64,000 nt of DNA. It comes from Lachnoclostridium phytofermentans. Its GTDB lineage: Bacteria > Bacillota > Clostridia > Lachnospirales > Lachnospiraceae. Under the pieces are notes generated by a model. That model was not told the origin of the DNA. It saw only the letters and a list, made by a program, of their open reading frames with translations, and searched no databases. Below are positions 18,126 through 27,446 of this stretch, one piece after another. Position numbers and translations under genes: made by a program. The stretch spans positions 520,959 through 584,958 of the forward strand of contig NZ_JPOF01000006.1 in NCBI RefSeq assembly GCF_000733755.1. Reading direction: 5' to 3'. Numbering within the stretch: position 1 is the stretch's first letter; each line of letters starts with the position of its first letter.

Positions 18126-18154
18126 TTTACCGGTTCTCATAACTATGCTAGAAT
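18126..18154 (+). promoter_or_regulatory. Predicted promoter for the C_GCAxxG_C_C / TDT operon
   Basis: TTTACC (18126-18131), a 17 bp spacer and TAGAAT (18149-18154). The -35 box is poor, consistent with need for an activator, and the LysR-type palindrome lies just upstream. Confidence 0.5.
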
Positions 18155-18291
18155 TCAGGTACGTTGATAATATTTAAGTATCGATAGTTTGATTTTTTCG
18201 TCATATCTACAAAACAATAAAATCAATTACGTATGCATAGAAAATAAGCTGGTAAAATTGACTAACTAACAAAGGAATAGAGGTTAATAAA

Positions 18292-18765
18292 ATGAATACA
18301 AAACAAGAACAATATGTAGAAACCATTAGAAAAACAGCAGAAGATTATTTTAGTAAAGGAGAATTTTTTTGTTCCGAAGCGGTTGTTAAAACAATCAATG
18401 ATGCATTAGGGAAACCATATCCAGATGAAGTAGTAAAATTAGCTTCCGGTTTTCCTATCGGACTTGGTAAAGCACAGTGCCTATGCGGTGCAGTATCCGG
18501 TGGCGAGATGGCACTTGGCATGGTATACGGCAGGATTCATGGAGAGCCAATGAATCCAAAAATGCTTGAAATAGCCAAAGCACTTCATGACTATATCAAA
18601 GAAGAATACAACTCTTTATGTTGCCGTGTGATTACCCGTCAATGGAACGGCGATAACTTCCAGTCTCCTGAGAGAAAGCAACATTGTGTCGCTATTACCG
18701 GTAAGGTTGCGCAGTGGGTAGCTACGCAATTTGTAGAAGCTGGTATAATTAACGTGGAAGAATAA
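18292..18765 (+). CDS. C_GCAxxG_C_C family redox protein
   Basis: A 157-residue protein with the family's spaced cysteines: Cys in 'FFCSEAVVKT' near residue 27, 'CLCGAVSGGEMALG' (the GCAxxG element) near 63-75, 'YNSLCCRVIT' near 109 and 'KQHCVAITGKVA' near 133. Members are putative redox or metal-binding proteins often encoded near selenium and molybdenum genes; no reaction is established. AGAGGTTAATAAA precedes the ATG. It is the first gene of a two-gene plus-strand operon divergent from lysR. Confidence 0.85.
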   Translation: MNTKQEQYVETIRKTAEDYFSKGEFFCSEAVVKTINDALGKPYPDEVVKLASGFPIGLGKAQCLCGAVSGGEMALGMVYGRIHGEPMNPKMLEIAKALHDYIKEEYNSLCCRVITRQWNGDNFQSPERKQHCVAITGKVAQWVATQFVEAGIINVEE

Positions 18766-18780
18766 CGCCGGAGGAAGAAC

Positions 18781-19698
18781 ATGAATCACTTTCTAAAGAA
18801 AATTCCTATGCCAATTGTAGGACTTATGCTTAGTCTTGCTGCTCTGGGGAACTTAATCCAATCTTATGGAGATATTTATAGAACGATATTGGGTGCATTG
18901 TCCGCTATAATCTTTATTTTTGTTACGTTAAAGTTTGCTTGTGATTTTCCAGGTTTAAAAAAAGAGTTATCCACACCAATTGGAGCTTCCGTTTTTCCTA
19001 CCTATTCTATGGGTATCATGCTCCTAGCAACTTACGTAAAACCATATCATCAAAGCGTAGCGTTTTCCATTTGGATTGCTGCCATAGTGCTCCATATTAT
19101 TCTTATCCTTTACTTTACAAAAAAGTTTGTTAAGAACTTCAATATTATGGAGGTATTCCCAAGCTGGTTTATTGTATATGTTGGAATAGCAGTAGCTGCC
19201 GTTACTGGTAAAGCCTTTCATCCTACGATTGGACAGTGGACCTTTTATTTTGCTCTTCTTAGTTATTTGATTTTACTTCCTATTGTAGGAAAACGAATTT
19301 TGGTAGTAAAGAAAATTCCAGAACCAGCACTGCCAACCCTTATTATCTTCTCAGCTCCTGGTTCCTTGTGTTTGGCTGGTTACATAAATTCTTTTGTAGC
19401 GAAACATATGTTTCTTTTAGGGTTTTTATTAATACTATCCCAAGTTATATATTTTCTAGCGATCATCAAATTAACTCAGTTACTAAAGTTAAAGTTTTAT
19501 CCTAGCTATTCTGGGTTTACGTTTCCACTCGTAATTTCCGCCATCGCTTTAAAATCGAGCAATGCTTTTCTTATATCACAGGGTCATACCATCCGTTTTT
19601 TATCCGTTTTGGAAAAAGTTGAAGAAATCATCGCTGTTTGCATCGTTTTCTATGTGTTAATACGCTATATACATTACATTGTAAAAAACACAAAATAG
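18781..19698 (+). CDS. TDT family (TehA-like) transporter
   Basis: A 305-residue integral membrane protein with about ten hydrophobic segments. The N-terminal 'KIPMPIVGLMLSLAALGNL' and central 'EPALPTLIIFSAPGSLCLAGY' are typical of the tellurite-resistance/dicarboxylate transporter family, whose fold is the SLAC1/TehA anion channel. The substrate is unknown; anions such as sulfite, malate or a selenium oxyanion are possible, the last only by context. It follows the C_GCAxxG_C_C gene by 15 bp with CGGAGGAAGAAC before the ATG. Confidence 0.8.
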   Translation: MNHFLKKIPMPIVGLMLSLAALGNLIQSYGDIYRTILGALSAIIFIFVTLKFACDFPGLKKELSTPIGASVFPTYSMGIMLLATYVKPYHQSVAFSIWIAAIVLHIILILYFTKKFVKNFNIMEVFPSWFIVYVGIAVAAVTGKAFHPTIGQWTFYFALLSYLILLPIVGKRILVVKKIPEPALPTLIIFSAPGSLCLAGYINSFVAKHMFLLGFLLILSQVIYFLAIIKLTQLLKLKFYPSYSGFTFPLVISAIALKSSNAFLISQGHTIRFLSVLEKVEEIIAVCIVFYVLIRYIHYIVKNTK

Positions 19699-19793
19699 GA
19701 AGCTTGGTTTAGCTTTTAGCCACCGAAAGCGATGTTGTATTGAACTTAAGAATAAACTGGAATACGAGGACTTTTCCTTAACTGGAACTATCA

Positions 19794-19829
19794 AAGAAGT
19801 AGTGCAAGTAAATAACTGCACTACTTCTT
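19794..19829. terminator. Bidirectional terminator between TDT transporter and esterase
   Basis: A perfect 13 bp inverted repeat, AAGAAGTAGTGCA (19794-19806) with TGCACTACTTCTT (19817-19829). It sits between two convergent genes, and the plus side continues into a T-rich stretch. Confidence 0.8.
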
Positions 19830-19854
19830 ATACTTTTATTATATTTACACTACT

Positions 19855-21039
19855 TTATTCCCATAGTAAAGCTTCATTGAAAAATGGAACCAAATGATCT
19901 TCCACTACATTTCCCGGGACGTTATGTCCTCCAGAAAAAGAAAATAGAGTATGTACAATATCCTTCTCCTTCAGAAGTTCCGATAAATATTTTGTCCCTT
20001 CTGGTATCCAACTGTAATAGTCATTCACTCCATAACATAATCCAATTGCTCTTAGCGGTTTCTCTAATGCCAAATAAGCATCTAATTTTTCCTTCCAATC
20101 ACCAAATCCAGATTCCCACCGCTCTATTAATTTGTTGTCTGCCTCCGAACCATCTCTAAGTGGTATCGCTTCATATGGAGGTGTTGTATTATATGCAAAT
20201 GCATAGGAATATGCCTTTAAAAATCTACTATCGTTTTTCCATGAGTCAAGTGCTCCATCTATTTTACCGAAAGCTATGACACCAGGAGACATTGAATAAA
20301 CCGCTCCATAAATATCTGGATAAAGAAAAGCTAGATTTAGTGCTCCAAACCCGCCCATAGAAAAGCCACAAATTCCTCTGGATTCAGCCTTTGCAATTGT
20401 TCTGTAGTTGTCATCAATATAAGTTACTACTTCTTTCGTCGTATAATCTGCCCAGTTACCTATGATAGGTGAATTCACAAAATAGGACCCTCCTGCCGAG
20501 TTTCCTCCTTCCACTGCTACCAAAATAAATTCTTTGGAAGAATCTTTAGAAAAGGTTACATTAAGTCCTTTTTTTGCATAATTGACAAATGCAGCAGCTG
20601 ATTCACCAAATCCATGTAAAAAATAAATTACTGGATATTCTTTTTCACTTTCCTGATAAGACGGAGGTAGATATATATAAATCTTTTTTTCCGTATTTTC
20701 CTCAATCAAGTTCTCTGCAATTGCTTTGGAGTTATAAGCTACGGTTTCTATAGTTCCTTCTTTTAATATAAATGCTTCTTGCTCCGTTTCCTGACTGGTT
20801 TCTTGACTGTCTTTCGTTTGCTGATTTTCTACTGTTTCCTGATTCTCTTTTGTTTCCTGATTCTCTTTTGCTTCTTGCTTTTCTTTTGTTTCCTGATTCT
20901 CTTTTGACTCTTGATTCTCCATGGTATCTAGTATTCCACTAGATACTTCCTCCTCAGGGGACTGTGAATCATTCTTACATCCTGTCAGACCAAAGATTAC
21001 AATAACAAATAGAAAAATAGTCTTCAAAATCCGTTTCAT
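19855..21039 (-). CDS. Esterase D/feruloyl-esterase-like lipoprotein with repeat linker
   Basis: A 394-residue secreted lipoprotein. The signal ends at lipobox LTGC (Cys21). A Glu/Gln/Lys-rich repetitive linker occupies residues 41-88. A PF00756-type alpha/beta hydrolase domain follows from about 95. It has 'YPVIYFLHGFGES' (oxyanion region), the nucleophile elbow 'GICGFSMGGFGALN' near residue 214, and a C-terminal 'SGGHNVPG' histidine. It probably removes acyl or feruloyl groups from plant polysaccharides at the cell surface, with the linker spanning the wall; the substrate is inferred. It is monocistronic, ended by the shared terminator. Confidence 0.85.
   Translation of the reverse strand: MKRILKTIFLFVIVIFGLTGCKNDSQSPEEEVSSGILDTMENQESKENQETKEKQEAKENQETKENQETVENQQTKDSQETSQETEQEAFILKEGTIETVAYNSKAIAENLIEENTEKKIYIYLPPSYQESEKEYPVIYFLHGFGESAAAFVNYAKKGLNVTFSKDSSKEFILVAVEGGNSAGGSYFVNSPIIGNWADYTTKEVVTYIDDNYRTIAKAESRGICGFSMGGFGALNLAFLYPDIYGAVYSMSPGVIAFGKIDGALDSWKNDSRFLKAYSYAFAYNTTPPYEAIPLRDGSEADNKLIERWESGFGDWKEKLDAYLALEKPLRAIGLCYGVNDYYSWIPEGTKYLSELLKEKDIVHTLFSFSGGHNVPGNVVEDHLVPFFNEALLWE
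20776..20919 (-). repeat. 15 bp-period coding repeat in the esterase linker
   Basis: Degenerate tandem copies encode variants of the pentapeptide ENQET/K (for example KENQETKENQET). The roughly nine units are imperfect and interrupted. Such a repeat could expand or contract by slippage, changing linker length without shifting frame. Confidence 0.8.
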
Positions 21040-21154
21040 TTATCTACCCCTTCCATAATTTCTATATTTTGACAGATTGCTATCAATAGTATATCATTAT
21101 CCTTAAGAACTGAATGAACAATTCTTGCTATATTAGTTTTTTAGGGAGGCTATT

Positions 21155-22039
21155 ATGAATATTGCTAATCGAAGGCTGATTGAGGATGCCGTAACTCTGA
21201 TTGAAAATAATTTGAAGACAAGTCTATCTCTAGATGAAATTGCAAAACAGTTATGTATTTCAAAGTTTCATTTTCATAGACTATTTAAAACCATTACTGG
21301 TACCACTCTCATTTCTTATGTACGTGGTAGAAAGCTTACCAGCAGCCTGAAAGAATTACAAGACGATAACCTTAAGATTATTGATATCGCTAATGAGTAT
21401 CATTTTGAATATGAACAAAGTTATGAACGAGCTTTTAAACAGTTATTCGGTCTTAGTCCTTCAGCCTTTCGCCAGAAAAACTGCGTATTAACAATTGTAC
21501 CTAGAATTGATACTAGCCTGCTAAATGATATCTCAAAAGGCATTGTTATTACACCCTGGTTTTGCACTAAGCCAAAATTCCATCTTGCTGGTATTAAAAC
21601 TTTAATTAACCATATAGAGAATTACCATACTGCAACGGCGAATTCCAGTGCAATGGATTTTTATTATCATCAACGTTCACTTATTAAAAATGCTGTCAAC
21701 GAACATCTATATTATGGATTGGTAACCTATTACGACTATAATACCGCAGATTATTATATGCCTAGTATAGAAATTTCCGAACCATTTGATTCTAATCCCG
21801 TATTTACCTGTCAAACCATCGAACGTTCTGATTATGCCGTATTTCGCTATGTTGGATTTCACTCACCAGAAGAACTTACGATGAGATTATTACACGAAAT
21901 TTATGAAGTGATTGAAACTCTATGGATTCCCACAACAAGCTTGAAACCAACCAGACAGTATCATTTTGAATGTATTAATCAGCATATCTGCAAGGAAGAT
22001 TATTGTGAAGCTGATATCTATATTCCTATTACCTGCTAA
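21155..22039 (+). CDS. AraC-family regulator with GyrI-like effector domain
   Basis: A 294-residue protein. The AraC DNA-binding domain is at the N-terminus (residues about 8-108) with two helix-turn-helices, 'LSLDEIAKQLCISKFHFHRL' and 'IIDIANEYHFEYEQSYERAF', followed by 'FGLSPSAFRQ'. The C-terminal half resembles a GyrI-like small-molecule-binding domain ('RSDYAVFRYVGFHSPEEL'). This order matches Rob-like regulators of drug or stress responses. It is divergent from the esterase and convergent with the dehydrogenase gene. The ligand and targets are unknown. Confidence 0.85.
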   Translation: MNIANRRLIEDAVTLIENNLKTSLSLDEIAKQLCISKFHFHRLFKTITGTTLISYVRGRKLTSSLKELQDDNLKIIDIANEYHFEYEQSYERAFKQLFGLSPSAFRQKNCVLTIVPRIDTSLLNDISKGIVITPWFCTKPKFHLAGIKTLINHIENYHTATANSSAMDFYYHQRSLIKNAVNEHLYYGLVTYYDYNTADYYMPSIEISEPFDSNPVFTCQTIERSDYAVFRYVGFHSPEELTMRLLHEIYEVIETLWIPTTSLKPTRQYHFECINQHICKEDYCEADIYIPITC

Positions 22040-22056
22040 TACAGGAATACATATAA

Positions 22057-23034
22057 CTAAATACCGTGGTTTCTTTCATCTATTTGATTCACCGGCCACG
22101 ATAGCTTTCTTCCACTAAGAACTTCATCGATACCAATTGCTGCATCCAAGCTCATTCTCGCCATTGCTTCTTTTGTTAACGCTGCACTGTGAGGTGTTAC
22201 TATTACATTATCTAACTGGAATATGTTTGATAACGTCTCCTTAAATGGTTCCTCCTCAAAAACATCCAGACCTGCTCCCAATATCTTATGTTCTTTAAGA
22301 GCTTGATACAAATCATCTTCGTTTACGATTCCTCCTCTTGCAGTATTGATTAAAACTGCATCTGGATTCATTAACGACAACTTTTTAGAATCAATGAAAC
22401 CTTTCGTCTCTTCACTGTATGGAATATGTAACGAAATGAAATCAGATTGTCGTATAAGCTCGTCAACTTCCTCCATTATTGTTACATAATCTGGAACATT
22501 ATCTATCTTCAGTCGATGTCCATATGCAAGGATATTCATTTCTAAACCTAACGCCGCTTTTTTAGCAACACTATTTCCAATTCTTCCAAATCCTATAATA
22601 CCTAAGGTCTTACCAAAAACATCTCTTCCTGGCATTAGATTTCTGATTTCATAATTTCCCTGCCGTAGTTCTTTGTCTTTTATAACAAGATTCTTCGCAC
22701 AAGCTAATAATAACATTATGGTATGCTCTGCAACTGAGTTTGCATTTGCCAATGGTGTATAACAAACCTGTATCCTACGAGCTGTTGCAGCTGCGAGATC
22801 AATATTATCATAGCCAACCCCGTGTCTTCCTATTACTCTTAAATTAGGTGCTGCATCAAAAACCTCTTCTGTGCATGGAGCAGTACGAAGTAAAAGGCCA
22901 CTACAATCGCTAATATTATTACAGATAGTTTCTATTGAACTGTCATGAAGAATTCGTAGTTCATATCCTTTTTCTATCAAATAATCTTTTCCTGAATCAT
23001 CTACATCTTGCGGTATTAGTATGATTTGTTTCAT
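22057..23034 (-). CDS. D-2-hydroxyacid dehydrogenase (SerA-like)
   Basis: A 325-residue NAD-dependent dehydrogenase. The cofactor motif is 'LGIIGFGRIGNSVAKKA' near residue 145. The catalytic Arg is in 'VLINTARGGIVNEDDL', the Glu in 'GLDVFEEEP', and the His in 'VTPHSAALTKEA' near 285. The segment 'GRHGVGYDNIDLAAA' is typical of phosphoglycerate-dehydrogenase relatives. The substrate cannot be fixed; there is no C-terminal ACT domain, so it is not a complete regulated SerA. The carbonic anhydrase gene lies upstream on the same strand. Confidence 0.87.
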   Translation of the reverse strand: MKQIILIPQDVDDSGKDYLIEKGYELRILHDSSIETICNNISDCSGLLLRTAPCTEEVFDAAPNLRVIGRHGVGYDNIDLAAATARRIQVCYTPLANANSVAEHTIMLLLACAKNLVIKDKELRQGNYEIRNLMPGRDVFGKTLGIIGFGRIGNSVAKKAALGLEMNILAYGHRLKIDNVPDYVTIMEEVDELIRQSDFISLHIPYSEETKGFIDSKKLSLMNPDAVLINTARGGIVNEDDLYQALKEHKILGAGLDVFEEEPFKETLSNIFQLDNVIVTPHSAALTKEAMARMSLDAAIGIDEVLSGRKLSWPVNQIDERNHGI

Positions 23035-23157
23035 TCAAATTCCTTTTCTTTCTTGGCTGATTAATGTTAACTTAATGACTACTATGAAACCCACTAAGTG
23101 GTATCAACTATGTTACGGGCAACTATACCAATACACTTGGTTATGTATCCCTAATGA

Positions 23158-23700
23158 TTAAACAATTTTAGTAAGCTCCCCAGTTTCAGAATCGATTACT
23201 AATCCATGTACCATTACCATCTCTGGGATTAATGGGTGATTACGTATCAGTTCAACTGACTTCTTTATTGAATCATCTAAATCTACAAAACCACCCAGCC
23301 ATGAATCAAAGTCAATTCCGCAATACTTGATCATATCTATATTATTTTGTGTTATTCCGTGTTCTTTCATTATTTTTATCATTTTTTGACTGTCCGTATA
23401 TCTAGCACCGCAATCCGTATGACCTATCACTAGTATTTCTCTAACATTTAATTCATATATGGCTATTAATAAGCTTCGCATTACACTACCAAATGGGTGT
23501 GATATAACTCCACCTGCATTTTTTATGATTTTTGCATCTCCATTTTTAAGTCCTAAGGAGGCTGGTAATAATTCTGTTAACCTAGTATCCATACAGGATA
23601 CAATTGCGATTTTTTTCTGTGGAAATTTATTGGTGATATATTTTTCATAACCTTTATTTTCAACAAAGGTTTTATTAAACTCTAGAATTTCATCAATCAT
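23158..23700 (-). CDS. Beta-class carbonic anhydrase
   Basis: A 180-residue cytosolic zinc enzyme. The ligands are visible: Cys and Asp in 'IAIVSCMDTRLTELLP', and His and Cys in 'VIGHTDCGARY'. 'KNAGGVISHPFGSVMRSLL' is also typical. It interconverts CO2 and bicarbonate. The short form with 'GLKNGDAKIIKNAGG' is common in Firmicutes. AAGGATATCGA precedes the ATG. It is followed by the dehydrogenase gene after 123 bp. Confidence 0.9.
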   Translation of the reverse strand: MIDEILEFNKTFVENKGYEKYITNKFPQKKIAIVSCMDTRLTELLPASLGLKNGDAKIIKNAGGVISHPFGSVMRSLLIAIYELNVREILVIGHTDCGARYTDSQKMIKIMKEHGITQNNIDMIKYCGIDFDSWLGGFVDLDDSIKKSVELIRNHPLIPEMVMVHGLVIDSETGELTKIV

Positions 23701-23911
23701 TCGATATCCTTCTTTCTATTTTCCTATCTAACTGAAAATTAATTAATCTAATTATAATACCTTATCAATTAATTACAACATATTTTATCATCCATTTTTT
23801 CTATTAATCTCTTCTCCGTCATACCCTTTTATTGATTGATTACTGTATGGGATAAATTGTTCAAACGCTTATGTTAATATATCCGATGGTCATATGTTAC
23901 CTAGTAAACAT

Positions 23912-23948
23912 AAAAATCCCTTACTTCTCTAAGGAAAAGTAAAGGATT
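23912..23948 (-). terminator. Terminator downstream of the FAAL-carrier-condensation gene
   Basis: AATCCCTTACTT (23915-23926) pairs with AAGTAAAGGATT (23937-23948); the single irregular position is a G-U pair on the minus strand, where the stem runs into TTTTT. It lies about 120 bp past the stop of the NRPS gene. The rest of 23701-24068 shows no gene. Confidence 0.7.
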
Positions 23949-24068
23949 CTTCATAGCCAGCGGTTTTACTGCAATTGAGTACCCATACACTGACCGGTTC
24001 CATAATCCTTTACATAAAGAAGCTCGGTCGCCTAGCTCAATTTCTACATGTATACTAGATAGACTTTA

Positions 24069-27000
24069 TTACATACTTTTTTTCTTATTATATAGGTCGC
24101 TTTGTAGTTCCTGGAACAAACACTCCAATTCTTCTTTTACATAATAAAAAAGTTTACTCATTGTCTCTTCCTTATGAATGTTACAGCTATATTGCAATTT
24201 ACAGAAAAGTCCTTCCTCTTTGTTTGCAATAACAAAATCAATAAGTCGACCTCGATTAATATATTCCCCTTCATTCTCCCCAGCAGATTCTTTTGCTGGT
24301 TTTATGTACCCCCATTTTTTCTCTGTAAAACTATCATAGATTGTCTCTGCATTAAAATAGTTATACGTAATCTCAGGATAAGGGATTTTACCCATCTGCT
24401 CTAATATTTCTTTATCATCACATAAATAACGCAGACCTCCATACCCTAACCCGTGGTTTGGGATATGGTGCAACTTATCTTTGACATAGTCAAATGCTTG
24501 AATTCCATTTTCCTTATCAGAAAGATCTAGGTAAAGTGGAACAAAGTAATTAATCCAGCCAACCGTTCTTGACAGATTGATGGAATCATGAAACGGATAT
24601 CTTCCATTAAAAACATAGTCAATCAGTAAGCTCTTATAACCAGTCCATCTTTCAAGTCCCCTAAGTATTGCTGTTAATACAATATCATTTAATTCTATCC
24701 CACGTCCTATTATTTTCTTAAATAGAATGTCTGTTTTCTCTTTGGATAACAAATATTTACCGAGTACCCGCTCATATCGGAACAAGTTATTATTTAACTG
24801 ATCCGGGTAGTCAACCGGAATACTCTTAACCTCATTTTGTGCAGCTACTGTCCAGTAATCAATTTCTTTACGCATCTCATCCGTCTGAGCATACTCTTTT
24901 AAGAATTCTGACCACCTTTTTAGTGAAGTCGTTTTCTGTGGCAAGCATATTTTTTCTCCTCGCATTTCCATAGAAAAGGCAGTACACATATCTTGTCCAA
25001 AGATTGACATGGCATAACCATCTGCTATCCCATGATGTATCAACGTTAGTATACGAGTCGGTTTCATTTCCCCCATATAAAATACAGCGAATCTTACTGG
25101 CATCTTAGATAAACTAGTTGCATGCTGCAATTCTTCCGCGGTTCTTTCTATTTCTTCTTTTTGCTTATCCTCTTTCATACCTGAATAATCATAATAAGTT
25201 ATTGGTAATTGATTTGGCATCCCTTCCATATGCTGTTTCCATTCCATTCCCTCCTTATAGATTCGAAGTCTTAATCCATCGTGATAACTTAATAGATAAG
25301 CAATTACATGTTCGATCTGTTCTTTCCTAGGGATAGGATCTGCTTCCACCATAATTCCAATATTCCAATGATTGACATCACCATACAGATTACGAATATC
25401 AAGAAGCGCATGGTTTGGTAATAGTGGTAATTCACCTGTTATAACTTCCTCTTCTCTACCATTTTCCTTCTCGATTTTTGCTACTTTACTTAACTCTCTT
25501 ATCGTTGGATGCTCGAGAAAATATTTTGTATTAATATGAATTCCCTCGGCATTTAACTTGGTTAAAACATATAAAACATTTAGTGAGTTACCTCCATACT
25601 CCAAAAAATCATCATCAAGCCCTACCGTTTCTACACCTAACACATGACTGAAAATATCTACTAATTTTTGTTCTAATTCATTTTGAGGTATCGTAATATT
25701 TTCGACTACATTACTTAATCTTATTTGTTCTAGCTGTGATTTTACTTTATCAAATTCTCCATTCAAAAACATTTCTTTCAATTTGAATCTCTGTATCTTG
25801 CCACTTCCGGTCTTTGGTATTTCATCTAATGGCAGTACATATTTTAATTTTAATCCCGTTTTTGCACTAACATGCTTCTTAATCTTATTTGATAGGCCAA
25901 CAAAACCTTCCAAGTCACCTAGGTATTGTGGGAATAGTACTACAGCTTCTTTCTTACTAACCTCATCGAAGACACTGCATGCTGCGGCAACTTCTACTCC
26001 ATTGATTTCTTGCGCTACTCTTTCTATATCATAAGCATAAAAATTTTGGCCATTCGATATAATAATATCTTTCGCTCTTCCTGTAATTACTAGTTCTCCA
26101 TCTTTTACAAATCCCAAATCACCAGTTATAAGCCATCCATCCTTTGTAAATGCTTTTTCACTGCATTGTTGGTTATTATAATAACCAGAAGTAACACATT
26201 TTCCTATTACCTCTATATTCCCGATGATACCACCTTTAAATCTCTCACCATCGTCCCCACAGATTCTAATTTCACAGCAATCTACCACATTACCCACACT
26301 TACAAAAAGCATACTGTTTAGATCTTCTTCATCAACTTCCTTCATTTCATCGCCTACACTTACCGATGTACGATTTAGTGAATACCATTTGTATTCCTTG
26401 CCTACCATTTTGGAAGACATATTCATACATGTCTCTGTCATTCCATAGGAAGGACTGATTGCCTTTTTATCCAATTCATACGGCTTCATTTTAGTATAAA
26501 AATCATCTAATAAATTTTTAGAGATTGGCTCCGCTGCATTCATCAGTACTTTAATACAAGATAAATCCCATTCATACTTTTTAGATACAGAAAATTCATC
26601 CAAAAGATGCTTATATCCAAAATTTGGAGAACAAAGAATAGTAGCTCTATGCTTACTTGCTAACTCAAACCATGTGCAAGGGTTCCCAATAAATAAATTC
26701 ATTGAAATGATATAGTGACTAACTGAGGAGGCAAGTGGTAATAGATGAAACATGTTAAGTCCTATAGTATGTGTAAGTGGCATCCAACTTAAGAATTTAT
26801 CCTCTTCATTTACTTCAAAGTATTGATTCGTAGTACGTATCTGAGTTAATATAGTTTCATTTGTTAACATTACACCTTTGGGTTCACCAGTAGAGCCCGA
26901 TGAAAACATGACAAAAACAGTATCCGAAGGGGTTCCATTGGTGGTTGTTCCTGCTTTTGTATTGTAGTCGAATGCTTTACTCAATAAAATGCTTCGTTCA

Positions 27001-27419
27001 ACCATATTTTCTAAACTAGATTCATAAACTTCATTTCTTCCAGAATCCATATGTAAATCGCCTATGTTATTCTGTGAAGTAATGATGTATGGATTCTTTA
27101 AAATTCGGAAGATATTATGAACTCTTAGCTTATGTTCTTCCTTTTCTGCGACTGGCACCGGCACGGCTATAAATCCTCCGAGGATACAAGCCCATATAGT
27201 ATAAATAAATAATTCATTCTCTTTTATCTGTAATAATAATTCATCCCCTGGTTTCACTCCATTGTCTTGTATAAAACCTAGTACTGACAATGATTTGTTA
27301 TAAACCTCTTTGTATGTAACATATTTTTCATCCTGTTGTTCATTGATGAAAATAATTCCCTTCTTCTCATTGTTTTTTTCATTTTCTAATATGTCTTTTA
27401 ATGTCCTATAATCTAGCAT
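24069..27419 (-). CDS. FAAL-like adenylation / carrier / condensation NRPS protein
   Basis: A 1116-residue three-domain protein. Residues 1-570 form an acyl-adenylating domain ('FSSGSTGEPKGVML', 'SWMPLTHTIGLN', 'CSPNFGYKHL', 'WLITGDLGF', 'KTGSGKIQRFKL'); the second and third motifs resemble fatty-acyl-AMP ligases more than amino acid A domains. A carrier domain follows near 600-680 with the phosphopantetheine serine in 'LEYGGNSLNVL'. The C-terminal 400 residues are a condensation domain with intact 'HHGIADG'. It should load a fatty acid and condense it with an aminoacyl carrier. The ATG at 27419 is preferred because GGGAG precedes it. Confidence 0.85.
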   Translation of the reverse strand: MLDYRTLKDILENEKNNEKKGIIFINEQQDEKYVTYKEVYNKSLSVLGFIQDNGVKPGDELLLQIKENELFIYTIWACILGGFIAVPVPVAEKEEHKLRVHNIFRILKNPYIITSQNNIGDLHMDSGRNEVYESSLENMVERSILLSKAFDYNTKAGTTTNGTPSDTVFVMFSSGSTGEPKGVMLTNETILTQIRTTNQYFEVNEEDKFLSWMPLTHTIGLNMFHLLPLASSVSHYIISMNLFIGNPCTWFELASKHRATILCSPNFGYKHLLDEFSVSKKYEWDLSCIKVLMNAAEPISKNLLDDFYTKMKPYELDKKAISPSYGMTETCMNMSSKMVGKEYKWYSLNRTSVSVGDEMKEVDEEDLNSMLFVSVGNVVDCCEIRICGDDGERFKGGIIGNIEVIGKCVTSGYYNNQQCSEKAFTKDGWLITGDLGFVKDGELVITGRAKDIIISNGQNFYAYDIERVAQEINGVEVAAACSVFDEVSKKEAVVLFPQYLGDLEGFVGLSNKIKKHVSAKTGLKLKYVLPLDEIPKTGSGKIQRFKLKEMFLNGEFDKVKSQLEQIRLSNVVENITIPQNELEQKLVDIFSHVLGVETVGLDDDFLEYGGNSLNVLYVLTKLNAEGIHINTKYFLEHPTIRELSKVAKIEKENGREEEVITGELPLLPNHALLDIRNLYGDVNHWNIGIMVEADPIPRKEQIEHVIAYLLSYHDGLRLRIYKEGMEWKQHMEGMPNQLPITYYDYSGMKEDKQKEEIERTAEELQHATSLSKMPVRFAVFYMGEMKPTRILTLIHHGIADGYAMSIFGQDMCTAFSMEMRGEKICLPQKTTSLKRWSEFLKEYAQTDEMRKEIDYWTVAAQNEVKSIPVDYPDQLNNNLFRYERVLGKYLLSKEKTDILFKKIIGRGIELNDIVLTAILRGLERWTGYKSLLIDYVFNGRYPFHDSINLSRTVGWINYFVPLYLDLSDKENGIQAFDYVKDKLHHIPNHGLGYGGLRYLCDDKEILEQMGKIPYPEITYNYFNAETIYDSFTEKKWGYIKPAKESAGENEGEYINRGRLIDFVIANKEEGLFCKLQYSCNIHKEETMSKLFYYVKEELECLFQELQSDLYNKKKSM

Positions 27420-27446
27420 TTTAATATCACTCCCCATATTTATTGA

